Positions 50,216 through 63,960 of a stretch of 64,000 bases of DNA are shown piece by piece; positions within the stretch are counted from its first letter, which is position 1, and each line of letters opens with the position of its first letter. Under the pieces are notes generated by a model, which worked only from the letters and a program-made list of their open reading frames with translations, did no database searches and had not been told where the DNA came from. The position numbers and the translations under genes are program-made. Origin of the DNA: Phytoseiulus persimilis (taxonomy: Eukaryota; Arthropoda; Arachnida; Mesostigmata; Phytoseiidae); NCBI GenBank assembly GCA_037576195.1, contig CM075101.1, positions 24,986,001 to 25,050,000 of the forward strand, read 5' to 3'.

Positions 50216-52595
50216 CTCCTCCACTGAAATCTTCCAGAACCATTCCCCACGAGCCTACATTCCAGCCCATATTCTCACTGCACTTATCGGGATTCGGCAC
50301 CAAACAATGTGGTTCACGGAGCTTCGGCGCCAGTCAGACAGGTGCATGATCTGCGTTCCTCGGTGTGCCTGCTCGTTCGCTTCCCGAGATCCGTTCGGTA
50401 CGTTCATCCCATTTTCACCGAATTCAAACTTTGCCGCGCGGAGGGCCCTCACTTTTTATGAATGCTTTCCTTTCCCCATTGGTGCTGTTTCCACTCTCTC
50501 ACTGTTGTGGTGAGCGGATGAGCGAGTGAGTGTGCGTGTATGTTTTCTGTTGTCGGCAAATTGCTGCTGTCTGGTTGTACCTGTGCTGCGGTGGTGTTCG
50601 TGAGCCGCCTGAGGGAGCTCTAGAGTCTTGGACACAAGTGCCGTCAATCCGACAAGCGCTTTTCCTCATCACACTCTGCGTCATCCCATCGCCCCAGGTG
50701 AGTTCTACTGAGAGCATATTCGGAGTGTTCTCGGCTGCGTGGTGCCGTGCGCGCCGCAACATTCATGGGTCCTTAGGTCATATCTCAAGGTTCAGCCGAG
50801 GGTCCTTCTCTCTTGTGTATGATATTTTGTGTTTGATCGACTGGCCGTCAATGCGGACACCGTGGCGACCCAAGCTTCATTCGTACTGAAATGTCAACGA
50901 GAATGCATCGTTCAGTTCATGGCTGGTGTCATTCTTATAATTACTGCGGTCATCGTTGCGAATTCAATGAGAACTTCTGCCTACATTCAGAAATTTATTT
51001 TTTGAATGACGTGGAGCGACATACTCAGTCAAAATGCAAAAACTGATCAGCCTCGTTTAAACATCCAACGCCACAGTTGACTTACTGCATTGTTCTTTAG
51101 TGTCTCTTTTGATACTTTGTGATGACGGCGACGGTCTGACACAGATTCATTAGACGTCGCGGAGCCAGATCATATAAAAAATTCGATCAAACTGAGAGAC
51201 CTGACCTTGATGGATTCCACGGAGCAAAGTGCGGTTCGAGGCTCTGTCGACTGAGAAACATTTCTGTTTCGCCTTTCCTATAAGTTTCGAATCTACTCTC
51301 AAGTTTGGCGTGATATTCCAATGCTGCGGAAACCTCAATGGAACCTTCGGTCGGATCCCTCGTCGGAAAACAATATTATTTCGTGAAGTGTATCGGGTAT
51401 TCGCTCCCGGTCCCGCTGTGGAGAATCAGGAAATGGTCCTCCCAGCGCTGCTCAACTTATTCAGCATGAAATCCGGATCTCGTCTCGGATATATCCTGTC
51501 AACTTCCTACTCGTGACGAAGAAGAAGCGTTGCCGAACATCCTTGAGGCGAAAAAAGTCAGAGGGATGCGCTTTGCAGCTCAATCTTCATCGGGCGTATT
51601 AGAGTCGTCGCCGAATCCGTCATGGTCGTCAGAGAACGCTTCCGTTTGGTTTACAGAAATCGACAGGTTTTCCTGTCCAAACGCTCTCGAGCAGCGGATT
51701 GATTGCATAAATGAATCGACCGATCGATCGACCGGCTGAATCGCTTTCAGTTGGCTTCGTGCCCATGCAGAGACGATGGGGAAAATGATCCGAAAAGGTC
51801 GTTGAGTGAAATAATAATATCCGCTCAAATAAACTTTTCCTTATGCGTCACCATCATCCGACTCTACAGCATATTCTATTCTTCTGGAGAACACAAGCGC
51901 GTTGTGCGGCTTCCATTTTCCATTCGAGGGCTCGGAGTCTTTCCGCCAGAGCCCAAAGCTTGCACGTAGGCATGGCGGGGGTTCACCGCGGATGCCTTGT
52001 TCTCCTATCGCAGTCCAATGCTCCATAATTATGGTGCCATATCGTCCGAGAACCTGTCGATGAGTCAGGTCAAGGCCAACGAATTTTTAGAGATGACCCT
52101 CTCTCTTCACTCTGCCTGTCCTTGTTGCTGCTATCTCGATGAGATTATACTTTAATCGTAATATACATGACCTGATAGTCCGTGAGACGCTCACCACAGT
52201 TGACGCGTTCGGGGTCTGGTCGACAAGCAGTGTCTACTGTCAGCCTGTCAGCGGTAGAGGCTCTACGAAGTGTGCTGACCACTGACGGCAAAACAGACAA
52301 ACGCGGCCGCATCGACTGGGAAAGTCACTCCAAGAAATCCGGAGCGGAATTGGGTCGGCCGTCCAATAATTATGTCTTGGAAGTGGATTCTGCAGAAGAG
52401 CGTCAGCGTCTCTTCTGCGAGCCGGATGGCAATGTCTTAGCCAAGTTGAATGACCGCACGATCAGCGATGTTGTCTTCCGTCGAAGCTGCTCCTCGGCTC
52501 CGGATCATCGACGGCAACCTCGTCACTTGCTTAAAAATAAATTTGCACTCGGTCTCGGTAGCTTGGGCAGATTCTGAGTCATTGCGTTCCGCAGG
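50216..52595. other. Upstream region of ATP-citrate lyase
   Basis: There is no recognised coding sequence. The frame 52182-52574 (131 codons) ends just before the ATP-citrate lyase start and has no family I recognise. The sequence directly before the ATG (CGTTCCGCAGG, 52585-52595) looks like a splice acceptor, so a 5' UTR exon and promoter probably lie in this interval. Confidence 0.45.
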
Positions 52596-55500
52596 ATGTC
52601 TGCAAAACCAATCAGCGAGGCAACAGGCAAGCGACTGTTAAATCAACACTTGGACTGCTCGGTTGCTGCGCCTTGCAAGTTCGCGACTGTCAGCGATCTG
52701 AGCAAATGGAATGAGATCCAATCGAACAACTCATGGATTCAGAATCAGGTAATCAACTTCAAATTTTCCGAATTGAGAGAATCTTTCATAAAAGCCACAA
52801 ACATGTGCTGCTTCTCGAATCGGAAGAGTAGACTCATGTCCAGCGCTCTTGTTGTTGAATAAACGAGCGCGGATAATCGAAACAGCTGAAAATTCATCCT
52901 CGAGCGTCATAGATTCACTATATTCTTCCCGGTCCACTGGATTCATGGAATCGACATAGTAGGATCTCGCAAGAAATCGTTGCGGCTCCCTCCAAAGAGA
53001 CAGAGGCAAATCCGATTTTGAGTTGTTTTTTTGGGTTCGCAGCCGCTGGTAGTGAAGCCCGATCAGTTGATCAAGCGGAGAGGTAAACTGGGTCTCATCC
53101 ACGTCAAGGGAAATTCTGACTCGGTCAGAAGTTGGATCGCTGAAAGAATCGACAAACCGATCAGAATCGAGCGGGCTGAGGGAAAACTCAAGAATTTCCT
53201 CGTCGAACCATTCCTGCCTCACCAAGACGACGAAGAAGCTTACGTGTGCATTTACTCAACCAGAGATTGTGACGTCATTCTATTCCATAAGCAAGGTAAG
53301 ATCTCCGGCGGCGCGCTTCATCCTCCGTGGAGGAGACGTTCGACGAAAGGTGGACGAAGTGAGGTTTCGGGACTTTTCCGATCTGGCAGGGTAATTTGGT
53401 GGCGCCAAGGAAGCGATCACGTTGTACAATAAATTTCTTCGGAAACTTCCGATTTAGTGTGTAGCTACTTGCGGTAATCTTCGGACTTTTGAGTCTTCAG
53501 ATGGATACCTAGAAGCATTTCATCGGAATTGAGAACTCCAGAAACTCAATTTCCTCACTTTTCAAGGTGGAGTCGATGTCGGAGATGTCGACGCAAAAGC
53601 ACATAAGCTGGAAATCCCAGTCTTCCTGGAGGAAGAAGCACCGGACGTGAGAGAAAACATTCTGAAACATCTTCTTTTCGATCTCACCGGAGATAAACAG
53701 AAATTACTCCTGGAATTCATTCAGAAGCTCTACTCGCTCTACGTCAGACTTTACTTCACTTATCTCGAAATCAACCCTCTGGGTGAGTTTTGACCTCACG
53801 AATGCCTGATGACCACTTTTGGCGCGCCTCATCGAAGCGGAAACGAGCCGAAACTCCAAGCCGCTCTACCGGATCGGTTGTTCGGCATTAAAAAACATCT
53901 CATTTGTTTCCAGTTATCACTCAAGGCAAAGTCCACATACTGGATCTCGCTGCGAAATTAGACGCAACTGCGGAATATCTGTGCAAAGCTCGATGGGGCG
54001 ACGTGGATTTCCCACCACCTTTCGGCAGAGATGCAACTGCGGAGGAGGCCTACATACATGAACTCGATTCAAAGAGTGGTGCCTCGCTCAAACTCACAGT
54101 ACTCAATCCGAAAGGTGGGCGTCCCGATGTATAACAGTAGGAGACTTCGGGATCCCGACTTGAGTGCTCCAGAGGCAGGGGTGTAGCTAGAGGGGAGGAA
54201 GGTGCCCCGGGGCCGTCATTTTCATCGGAATCGTCAGAAAAAAAGCCTCCACAAAGCGGATACATGATGCTTGTCGATTGTGGAAACGCCTGAATCGTTT
54301 TTGAGCTCCTATAGACTCCCCCACGATACGTATCATGATGCGGATGGGAGTCACGCTCCGGGCGGCACTTTGCCCAGCTTCGCGAGTGTCCAGGTGAACG
54401 AGCTCGGATTTACCAGCTCTATTCTGCAGGTCGTATCTGGACCATGGCGGCCGGCGGCGGTGCTTCGGTCATCTATTCTGACACCGTTTGCGAACTTGGT
54501 GGTGCTGAAGAGCTGGCCAACTACGGCGAATATTCAGGAGCTCCAAACGAAAACCAAACCTACGAGTATGCTAAAACCATCCTCGGACTTTTGTGTGCTC
54601 ATCACCACCCGAAAGGGAAAGTTCTGATCATTGGTGGAGGAATCGCGAATTTCACCAACGTCGCAGCAACCTTCAAAGGTTCGTTTCAATTTCGTCACGG
54701 ATATCGTTAATTCACATGCTTCATCCATGCACGTTTATTGACCCCGGGAGACTTGGATCATCGCCGGACTCCGCTGAAAATGCATTGTATCCTCTTCAGG
54801 CATTGTGAAGGCTCTACAGGAGTTCCGAGAACGTTTGGTGGAACACGGGGTCTCGATTTTTGTGAGGAGGGCAGGACCCAATTATCAAGAAGGACTGCGA
54901 GTCATGAAGGAAACCGGACAAACACTCGGGATACCTGTGCACGTCTTCGGTCCCGAGACCCATATGACTGCCATCGTCGCTATGGCTATGGGCAAAAGAG
55001 ACATAACAGCTCCCGTGGAAAACTCACAAACCACTGCAAACTTTTTGCTTGCGTCGGGGGTCTCGAAGGTGAATATTGGACGAAGTCCCCCCCGACAGTC
55101 GATTGTAGATTCCCCACCATAAACTAGTTGTCCTCGGAGGAGTACCTCGATGAAACTGGAGACGAGGGAACTGCATAAACTCCTGAATAGCTCTCAGAGA
55201 TTCCTTGTATGAATATTACTTAGACGAACACGAAAGCCCGAAGCGAAGTTCCTGGGCCCATGTAGGAAAGGTACGAACCGTGAAACCAATTACAGATGAT
55301 GGACCCGTTGCGGGAGGAATACGTAGTTCTTCAAAAACTCAAATTGGTACAGCTCGAATAATGACCGCTGCTGTTGAAAATAATCGAATGCTCCGTTTGC
55401 AAATTCTCTTTCGCTCTCATAGATTTTTTTCTAACAACTCTTTCAAGGCGGCGCATGGGAGTAGAGGTTTGCGTTAGGAACCACAGTGATTAATGTAGGG

Positions 55501-58218
55501 AAATTCGGACAATGAGTTCCGGAGAAAAGCAATTATCGACATCTGACTTATCAGCATTCTCAGTTCGCGCCGCACCGCAGGGTGCGCGGCATGAATTCCG
55601 AGAAGATCATGAAGCCATCGCATGAGATCGTCGGTCATGCAGGACCAAGGCGTAACGAACTAACAAGGAATGGTTTTCTTCCGAATGTGTGCTCTGCGAT
55701 GGACCCTGAATCCTTATTTTCACAACTCTTTCAGAATCAGGGGTCGACAGTACCTTCGGTTGTTTCATCGCCGGTGGAGTCACAACCTCCCAGCGGACCC
55801 GCGATGCCCTGGTTCACAAATAGGAGCAAAGCGATCATCTGGGGAATGCAAACAAAAGCCGTCCAGGGAATGCTGGACTTTGATTTCGTTTGCTCTCGCA
55901 AGGAACCGTCTGTTGTGGCCATGGTGAGCTCGGATTTCGAAACTGAGTAGAGGCGGACTCGGGCTGAGCTTTTCTGAGGTCGCGGGGTTTGTGACAGTTG
56001 ACGCTCAGGAGTTCCTCCTGTTCTCCAGGTGTACCCGTTCGTTGGTTATCATCGGCTGAAGTTCTACTGGGGCCACAAGGAAGTCCTCATCCCCGTCTAC
56101 AAGAGTATCTCGGATGCCATCAAGAAGCATACTGACGTTGATTGCCTCATCAATTTCGCTTCTTTGCGATCCGCCAAGGAGTCAACGGACGAGGCGATTA
56201 ACTGTCCTCAAATAAGGACAATTGCCATCATCGCGGAGGGTATCCCTGAGAATGTCACCAGGAAAATCAACAAGGCAGCCAAGGAGACAGGTTCGCAATA
56301 GTTGTCCTCCCGTCACTCTCCCGCGAATCTCCAAGAATTACATAGGAATCGATACGCACAGCTCTGAGCGATCGGAAAAAATCTCGGTGGTACATGTCAA
56401 CATCGACCCTGAAGTTCTCGATTTTCCCAGGCGTCAACATCATTGGACCGGCCACGGTCGGTGGGATAAAACCCGGGTGTTTCAAGATTGGGAACACCGG
56501 GGGCATGATGGATAACATATTGGCGTCGAAGCTGTACAGGCCGGGAAGCGTGGCGTACGTGTCTCGGTCCGGTGGCATGTCGAATGAATTGAACAACATT
56601 GTGTCAAGAAACACCGACGGCGTTTACGAGGGTGTAGCAATCGGAGGAGACAGATATCCAGGTACGAGACGCATTAAACCCTGCGCGAATGGGATCCGCT
56701 CAATCGGCCAACTCCGAAACCAAGCAATCCGGTCCAATCATTTGGGCTCTGCTTTAAATTCGACTCAATAGCAGAAGATCGCAGTTGTGCAGAATATGGT
56801 ACAAATAGCATATGAGGGGCCGATTACCCATCGCTGCGTGAAGTAACTCTGGCTCTGGTTGCGCTCAGGAACCACCTTCATGGATCACATCATGAGGTAC
56901 GAGAGCGACCCCGAAGTCAAGATGATTGTGCTTCTCGGTGAGGTGGGCGGTATCGAAGAATACGATGTCTGCCAAGCCATCAAAGACAGAAGAATCACCA
57001 AACCTCTTGTGGCATGGTGAGTGACAGTGATAGATCAAATCTCCTGGAGAGAGTTAGTGCGGGCTCTTCGAAATTGAAATTCGAACATAATAAAGGGAGA
57101 ACCCCTACTAAAATGCGCTCCGTTTCAGGTGCATCGGTACTTGTGCTGGAATGTTCTCATCTGAAGTTCAGTTTGGTCACGCTGGAGCTTGTGCTAACTC
57201 GCAGCGTGAGACAGCTGTTGTGAAAAACCTGGCGCTCAAGGAAGCAGGAGCGTTCGTGCCGAAAACATTCGACGAGCTCGGCGATGCAATCAAGAGTGTG
57301 TTCAATCAACTAGTTGCCGAGGGTATTGTCGTCGTCAAACCCGAGGTGCCTCCGCCGACGGTTCCCATGGATTACAACTGGGCCAGAGAGCTGGGTCTCA
57401 TCCGAAAACCCGCATCCTTCATGACTTCAATCTGTGATGAACGGGGACAAGAACTCGTATACGCTGGCATTCCTATAACGAAGGTGATGGAGGAGGATCT
57501 GGGGTTGGGTGGAGTCCTCAGTCTTTTGTGGTTCCAGAGGCGTTTGCCTAGCTACGCCTGCAAATTCCTCGAGATGGTCCTGATGGTCACTGCGGATCAC
57601 GGACCTGCTGTGTCGGGTGCTCACAACACCATCGTTTGCGCTCGAGCTGGGAAAGATCTCATTTCGTCGCTGACGTCAGGTCTTCTCACAATCGGAGATC
57701 GTTTCGGTGGCGCTCTGGATGCCGCCGCAAGGCAGTTCTCAGGTGCCTACGATTCGGGTCTGATTCCGATGGACTTCGTCAATCAGATGAGGAAAAAAGG
57801 CGAGCTCATCATGGGTATCGGCCATCGTGTCAAATCGATCAACAATCCTGACATGAGGGTGAAAATACTCAAGGATTTCGTGAAACAACATTTCTCACAG
57901 ACTCCAGTTCTCGATTTCGCTCTAGAAGTTGAGAAGATCACGACAAGCAAGAAACCCAATCTTATTTTGAACGTTGATGGATTGATCGGTGTCGCGGTCG
58001 TGGACCTCCTCCGGTCGTCGGGAGCATTTACCAGGGAGGAAGCACAAGAGTACATCGATATGGGAGCTCTGAATGGGCTTTTCGTTCTCGGAAGGACAAT
58101 CGGTTTTATCGGACACTATTTGGATCAGAAGAGGCTTAAACAGGGTCTGTACCGACATCCATGGGACGATATTTCCTATGTGATGCCAGAGGTTGATGAT
58201 CCCCAGATGCCTCAGTAA
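52596..58218 (+). CDS. ACLY: ATP-citrate lyase (ATP-citrate synthase), 11 exons
   Basis: This cytosolic homotetramer turns citrate, CoA and ATP into acetyl-CoA and oxaloacetate, feeding fatty acid and sterol synthesis and histone acetylation. The exons are 52596-52748, 53043-53295, 53567-53782, 53914-54114, 54430-54678, 54800-55068, 55735-55923, 56029-56290, 56431-56661, 56869-57016 and 57129-58218. All phases agree and give 1086 residues, close to the usual animal length of about 1100. The start [12 protein letters not shown] matches the family start. The N-terminal ATP-grasp half is clear ([37 protein letters not shown]). The CoA-ligase half follows ([19 protein letters not shown]), with the phosphohistidine His741 in QFGHAGA (codon 57178-57180). 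The last exon is the citrate-synthase-like lyase domain ([29 protein letters not shown]) with the catalytic Asp of NVDGLIG at 57976. The linker before [15 protein letters not shown] is short, without an obvious RTAS-type phosphosite. It looks fully functional. Confidence 0.98.
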
Positions 58219-58554
58219 AGTTGAAAAACGACGTGTTCCACTTTAACATGAAGCAGATCGAGTTGACAGCTCGAGTCCTGCGAGAGAATGAGCACGCAAT
58301 TTGGGGAGCCCCTCCGATTCTTCAAAAACACAAATGATCATTGTGAGCGTGCAGCTTTTTGCTTATTACAAACTTTATCAGAGTTGAATGGATACAGAAC
58401 AAACACCGTGACCGGGTATGGGCAGCGGAAGGAATCTGACAGGCGCCTGAATGGGATTTAGAGTAAAATTTCCCCAGGCCGAGCTGAAATGGGAATCTTC
58501 TCAATATTATCTGTTGTATTTATATGCTAAGGTCTTCTTAATTAAATTTGAGAC

Positions 58555-58560
58555 AATAAA
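58555..58560 (+). promoter_or_regulatory. Polyadenylation signal of ATP-citrate lyase
   Basis: AATAAA lies 337 bases after the stop codon in an AT-rich stretch, the first such hexamer downstream of the gene. Confidence 0.55.
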
Positions 58561-60187
58561 TATGACTGCAGAGCCCAGGCTACATGCTTTGCTCGAAGAA
58601 CAATATTTTCTCTCACTATCTCCGATCGAGAAGTGGTATCTCAACATAGTAAGCAATCGACCGCCAAACGGGCAATCTAACTGCGATCCGGGTTCACTGA
58701 GACTCCGAATCGGGCGGCTACTCCGAACTGGGGATAAGTTGCTCCCTTCGAGTTCTTCATCAGTGCTACCTGTGGATCACAACTCGACAAACCGTGTTCG
58801 GAGCCCAGAAAAGATCGATTCCCTCTGGAGCCCAGAGACCATTGCCTCGATGCATCTATTCAGGAAGAGTGCGCTCGTATGATGTTTGATAAGGTGTGTT
58901 TGATGGAGAGATATGATTCATGAGTCCGCGCCGGTCATCCGGGGAACGCCACGCGCAGAATATCGCAAGAAGAGCACGTCGCTACAGTAAGCTGGAAGGG
59001 GGCTGAATTTACGCTGTTAATTTCAGTTTCATGGAGGGCTGGGTCTGAATATATCGTCAATGCAAGAAGATGTCGACCAAGCTAACCAACAGCGGATACA
59101 TTTCGTAAGTATTAAGGAGGAACTTTCACTGAGTGCCCCGGGTGGTTCGAGTACACGCCCGCTCAGGATCTAGGCACAATTTTATCACATTTGGATAGCT
59201 CTGATTAGAGATGGGATGCTCTATCAAGAACACGAACGCATTGAATTGCCCGTTTCGGCGTATTTCTCAACATATTGCCTTCAAACCTATGGAGCTCACA
59301 ACTGCACTTCCAAGGAGCACATAGAAATCATAAGATCAGAATGGGCGGATTTCAGTCAGCTTCCACACCTGGCTGAGGTCCCGTTGATCCAACAAACGGC
59401 CTGCCAACAACGACGTTTTTACCGAAATGGTTGAAAATAGGAAGATGTACAGAATCATTAAGTTCGTCGAAAATCGAGCAGTTTTCGAAAAAAATGGCAA
59501 TTCGGTTGCTGCAGAGCGGAGATATCGGGCCCGAAAGATCTGATTTCTTGATGATTCTTTTCCTCGCAATTCGAACGGTCTCATTGATGGAATGAGCTGG
59601 AATTTCTCTGGAATCTCTGGATCGAGTGATCGGCATGTCTTTCCTCTAGAACGATGAGTTCGATTGCTTCGGCAGAGAGACTCGCTGGCTTCCTCGCAAT
59701 ATGTCACGTTCTCAATTGTCGAGTCTACGAGAACCGACGCTGGGAAAGAGGAAGAAATGATTTCTTCGACATCTCCCGATTCCAGGGCCACTTCTCGCAG
59801 CGCGAACAACGATCACACGTTTTCAAGTGACATTTCTGAGACTTCTATGAGCTCTCCCGGAGAAGCTCCAGGTTATCCCATGCATGAGACCTTACAAATG
59901 GCGAAAATGGCACAAGCGGCTGGGTCGACGTTAAAACCGCCTCCGAATGAGAGCTGTCATCATTTGATCGGGTTTCACTGTGCGGCCAAGTTGCGCGTGT
60001 GTTTTTCACTGCAGGCATGCAAGCAACCTTGCCGCGAGTCTGTTCGCTGGAGTCGGCAAGTCAGATACCGCAGCGTGCATCACTACCACAACCTGCTTCC
60101 ATTGAGCTCTGGTAATGACGCGTAAGGTCGCTAATGGTCGGCATGCATCCCTTACATTCTATTCTCTTTTTACCCTCACATCCAAAC

Positions 60188-60245
60188 ACAGCAAACGCAA
60201 GCCAGCCAGTCAACCAGCCAGCCAGCGAGCGAGCGAGTCGCTAGT
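60188..60245 (+). repeat. Tetranucleotide repeat (CCAG / GCGA)
   Basis: Runs of CCAG units (with CCAGTCAA interruptions) pass into GCGA units and then ACCC-rich sequence. It is an impure compound microsatellite. Confidence 0.75.
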
Positions 60246-61917
60246 CGAACAGTCAACCTACCGAACACCCACCCATTCACTCACCCACCCGAAGTCCCTC
60301 CCTCCGAATTCTCGCCATTGAGTTTACGACAAGTCGCAGTTGCTGTCACCGCTGGGCCTTGTGTGGGGCAGCCCAAATGAAGCAACTTTCATTGAATATC
60401 ATGGCGCTGCACGTGATTCAACGCGTGCACTCGTTCGCAATCCAATGCGCTGCCGTTGCCTCCGTGGAAGCTGGGAATCTGCCCAACCACTCTCGCCCGG
60501 CTCAATTTTTGTCTGAAGTCTGAATATCGAGAGGAAACCACCATCCTTCTAGCTTTTGGAATTCCCCGGATGGTCATAGAGTACTCTGAGGAGAACCCTT
60601 GGAAGCATTCGTCATGCAGGCGAGCCGACACCTGAAGGAGTTCCGAACATATTTTGATTCAGTTCAAGATGTCAACCTCTGCTGTGACGGAACGACCATC
60701 TGTCCAGGCGCTTCCGTAGGTGGCCAGGCAATTTTTTCCTATGAAATCTGAGTCAAACACCGCCAATGCACCTCCAATGAAAACCACGGGAGCTCGCGCA
60801 AACTTCTCTTGTCATGACTGACCGATCTGCGAGAGTGACGTTCCGCTTGCTCGGGCTTCAAATGAGCGTTGCCGGAGGTCGACTCGAATGCAAGGCGAAG
60901 TGAGAGCGCTCAAGGGAACGGACACAGTCATATTTCAAAACTCTCGAGTAGTACTCTGTGTAGCGCTACAGCAAACGGGTGTTGCGGTGCGTCATCATAG
61001 AAAAACACATCGTTCCATCACATGGCACCCAGAGTAGGTACCTCAGCGAGAACGTGCTAAACAATTTAAAAAAGTTAATCGAGACCCCACATATTTGTAT
61101 TAACTTCGTTCCGACTGGCGAGTCGCCACAATTCTTGGAACCCATCCGGAGCAAATCATTCGGAAGTAGACCGGAAGTGGATTCTCCATTGTGATTATTG
61201 GGATACCGATTCTTTTTTTCAAGCAAGTCATCAGGGGTTGGAGAAGAGATCGTCTCATGATCGTGGATCATGCGGAGTTTCATCGCACATTATGTGCATG
61301 TTCGTACCTTCCGCTGTGACGAGATTTCCGAGGACAAAAGTCCGAGTGCAAAGAAGTTCTCTTCATTAAGTGCGGTCATTGCACGCTACACTAGAAAATA
61401 GAGAAAAGATGATGTGATTCCCGGATATAGAAAGCACCTCCTTGTTCCACGTGCATTTCACCCCAGAATCGGCAACTTTGCTCTGTGCCAACAAGCAGCC
61501 AGCTCGTTAATAACGTTCCTCTGCATGTTCCTCGACCATGAGACGTCTAGGTAGATACGTCTGATTCTAGATTCGATTGGAAAGTAGCGATGTGGTGAGA
61601 GTCTTGATCCATTTATGCGGAGCTCCCTGAGCTCATGGATGGTCGGGGATTCCCTCAGTCCTGATCATTTGATGGCAGCGACATTCGAGGGTGAGCTTGG
61701 CTTGGCGACTCGAATCTCAGATCGCAACAAAAAAGCGGACGTAAACAAGGACGCTTCGCTCTGCTCGCTCGACCGCCGACATTGTTCGATGCACCAGCGT
61801 CGGGACGAAATGAAAATCAAATATCTCGCTAGCTGGCTCACCAACTCGCCAGGGAGGAGCTCTCCGTCAAGGAGGGCTGACTGCTGTCGAGTCTCCTGCT
61901 GTCAGGATCAGCCCTGC

Positions 61918-62008
61918 TTGTATGTGTATACACACGCACACTCACAGTCGCACACATGAAGACGTGTGGACTAACATACACACAAAGATTTAGGCACACA
62001 CGTGAGCC
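61918..62008 (+). repeat. CA/GT-rich microsatellite
   Basis: The stretch is dominated by ACAC and its GTGT complement (TGTATGTGTATACACACGCA and several later ACACAC runs), with interruptions. Confidence 0.65.
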
Positions 62009-63884
62009 TTGACAGTCGGTGGGCTTTCTCCCCGACTGCTGCCGTCGCGAGGCGGAAGACGCTCCCCACGTGTTTCAGGCTGGAAGAGCGCAACAGCAAT
62101 GAGCTTTAGGGTTAATTAGCGGTCTCCTGCACCGTTGCTGCAACGGAAATTAAATAGTTGCTGTTCGCTACACCAATCTTACGAAGACCCCGTTGCACCA
62201 TTCTCTCGAACACGGGCCATCATTTTTTCTTTCCGAATTTCGGATGAGCAAAGCTGCGGATACCTAGCGACTTTTCTTGCTCTCGTGGCCTAGATCACGC
62301 AGCCCCATTTTCGTTCTCATTGCGGGAGTTTCCTATGACATGCAGTCGGCAGTCGACTTCTCGCTCGCGTTGCTTATTGGCAATTTCCCGAATACTGACG
62401 CCTTGTGTCCTCCGTCGCTAGAATACGTTCCGATTTCGCTTTTCAGTGTTGGATCTGCCCGGAAACTCGAGGCGTGAAAGTTCGTATGGAAGCCCAACAC
62501 CCAATCGGAGAATCCGTGCGAAGTCCGCGGAGTGAAAAAAATCCGACGTGCAAATGTGATGAGTCGACATCAAAGCGAGCTTGATCAAATTGGTATTCGA
62601 GTGGCGACGATATCAGAAGGCTAGGATGGTCAACCGATAGACTCAGTCTAAGTCCCGGGCTTCTCCTTCAAAAGTTGAGATCATCGTCCTATTCTCTGTC
62701 GTTTGCTCCTCCGTCGTCCTCGTCATTGAGTTTAAGCCCTTGTCTCAGGAGGAAACGTTATTAAGATCCATGAGCGCATGAAAGAGCAGAGATCAGGGGA
62801 AAAGAGCTCCAGCGGCACTAGTCCGTTACCCCTTTCAACCTTGTCACTTACGAGAAGCAAATTGGCATTTTTTCTCTTTATCCGCCTTCGAGATTGGTGG
62901 CCGCTGCAGCTGCCGTGGAGGGTAATAGACATTTTCTTCGAAGTAGTCAATGTATAGCTTCATCCAAGATGGGCGTTCGCTCACACAGTTCTCGCAGCTA
63001 ACCCACGCGAGCGCAGACACATGGAGCCGCCTGCCTCAGCTGTACACTGTATGCCACGCCGCTTATGTATGGCCACAGGAGAGTCATACACTTCTCCTCG
63101 TTCCTTCTCCGACTGCAAAATGGCCCGGCAAGACCCTGTCGTAACCAATAATCAATTGGTTCCCACTGACGGAATCTTCAGCCCTGACTGGTGCGAACTG
63201 CGTCGAAATATTCCTCAGAAGAGTTTTTGTTCGAAGGAAAGCTGTAACCAGAGGCAACCGCGAGGACAATTCGGTATGCCTGCTTCCGTCACCCTCCGCT
63301 CCTTCTTCTTTTTTTTGGTCTTATTTTCCGTTCTAAGGGCGCGTTTGCTCCTCCGTTCCGCGTCGATTTTCTTTCAGCAGAGACAATTCGAAATTTCCGC
63401 TTCTATTTCCGGTGGCTTTCGACGAAAGCAGCGTATGAAGAGAAGGGAGAGGACCGGCAAAGGCAGAGATAAAGTCTTGGGACTGTCAGCCTGCGTAAAA
63501 GATAATGCGGTGGCAATCACCTGTAACTGCGAGTTCGTGAAGTCGCTTCGTTCGCTGCGGGAGAGGCTCTCATTTCCCGGAGACACGAGCCATACACATT
63601 ATTCTAAACCTGCCATAGAGTTCCGAGACTGATCGACCGCTCGAACCCGACTCCAAGTTTCGTTGGAAGGAGAGTCTTCGTGAGGTAGTTCTCCGATTGC
63701 AACAAAGCTGCAAACTGCTTCACCTCCAATCAAAAACAGTGGTCAATGAATCATGAAGTCGTTAGGTCGAGGAACTTGAAGAAGAGTACAGATGACTCAC
63801 TTGCCTCCCTTTTGGGTCAGTGGGCGATGTGGCTAACGAAATACAAGTGAACAGACCGGCAGGTTTCAGTAATTAGCTGTGTGG

Positions 63885-63960
63885 ATGTCCTCCGGGTGGG
63901 CGGACGAGCAGTTAGGTGGTTGGTCGCCTGGTTGGTGGGATGGATGGTAGGATGGACGTC
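63885..63960 (+). repeat. GGT/GGAT-rich low-complexity run
   Basis: Many GGTGG, GGTTGG and GGATGG words form a G-rich strand. It could form a G-quadruplex in part, but the G runs are mostly two long. Confidence 0.5.

Noticed and set aside
63021-63632. 203-codon plus-strand frame
   Set aside because: Composition is erratic (Phe run, Arg-rich tail), no domain is visible, and no splice or translation context supports it.
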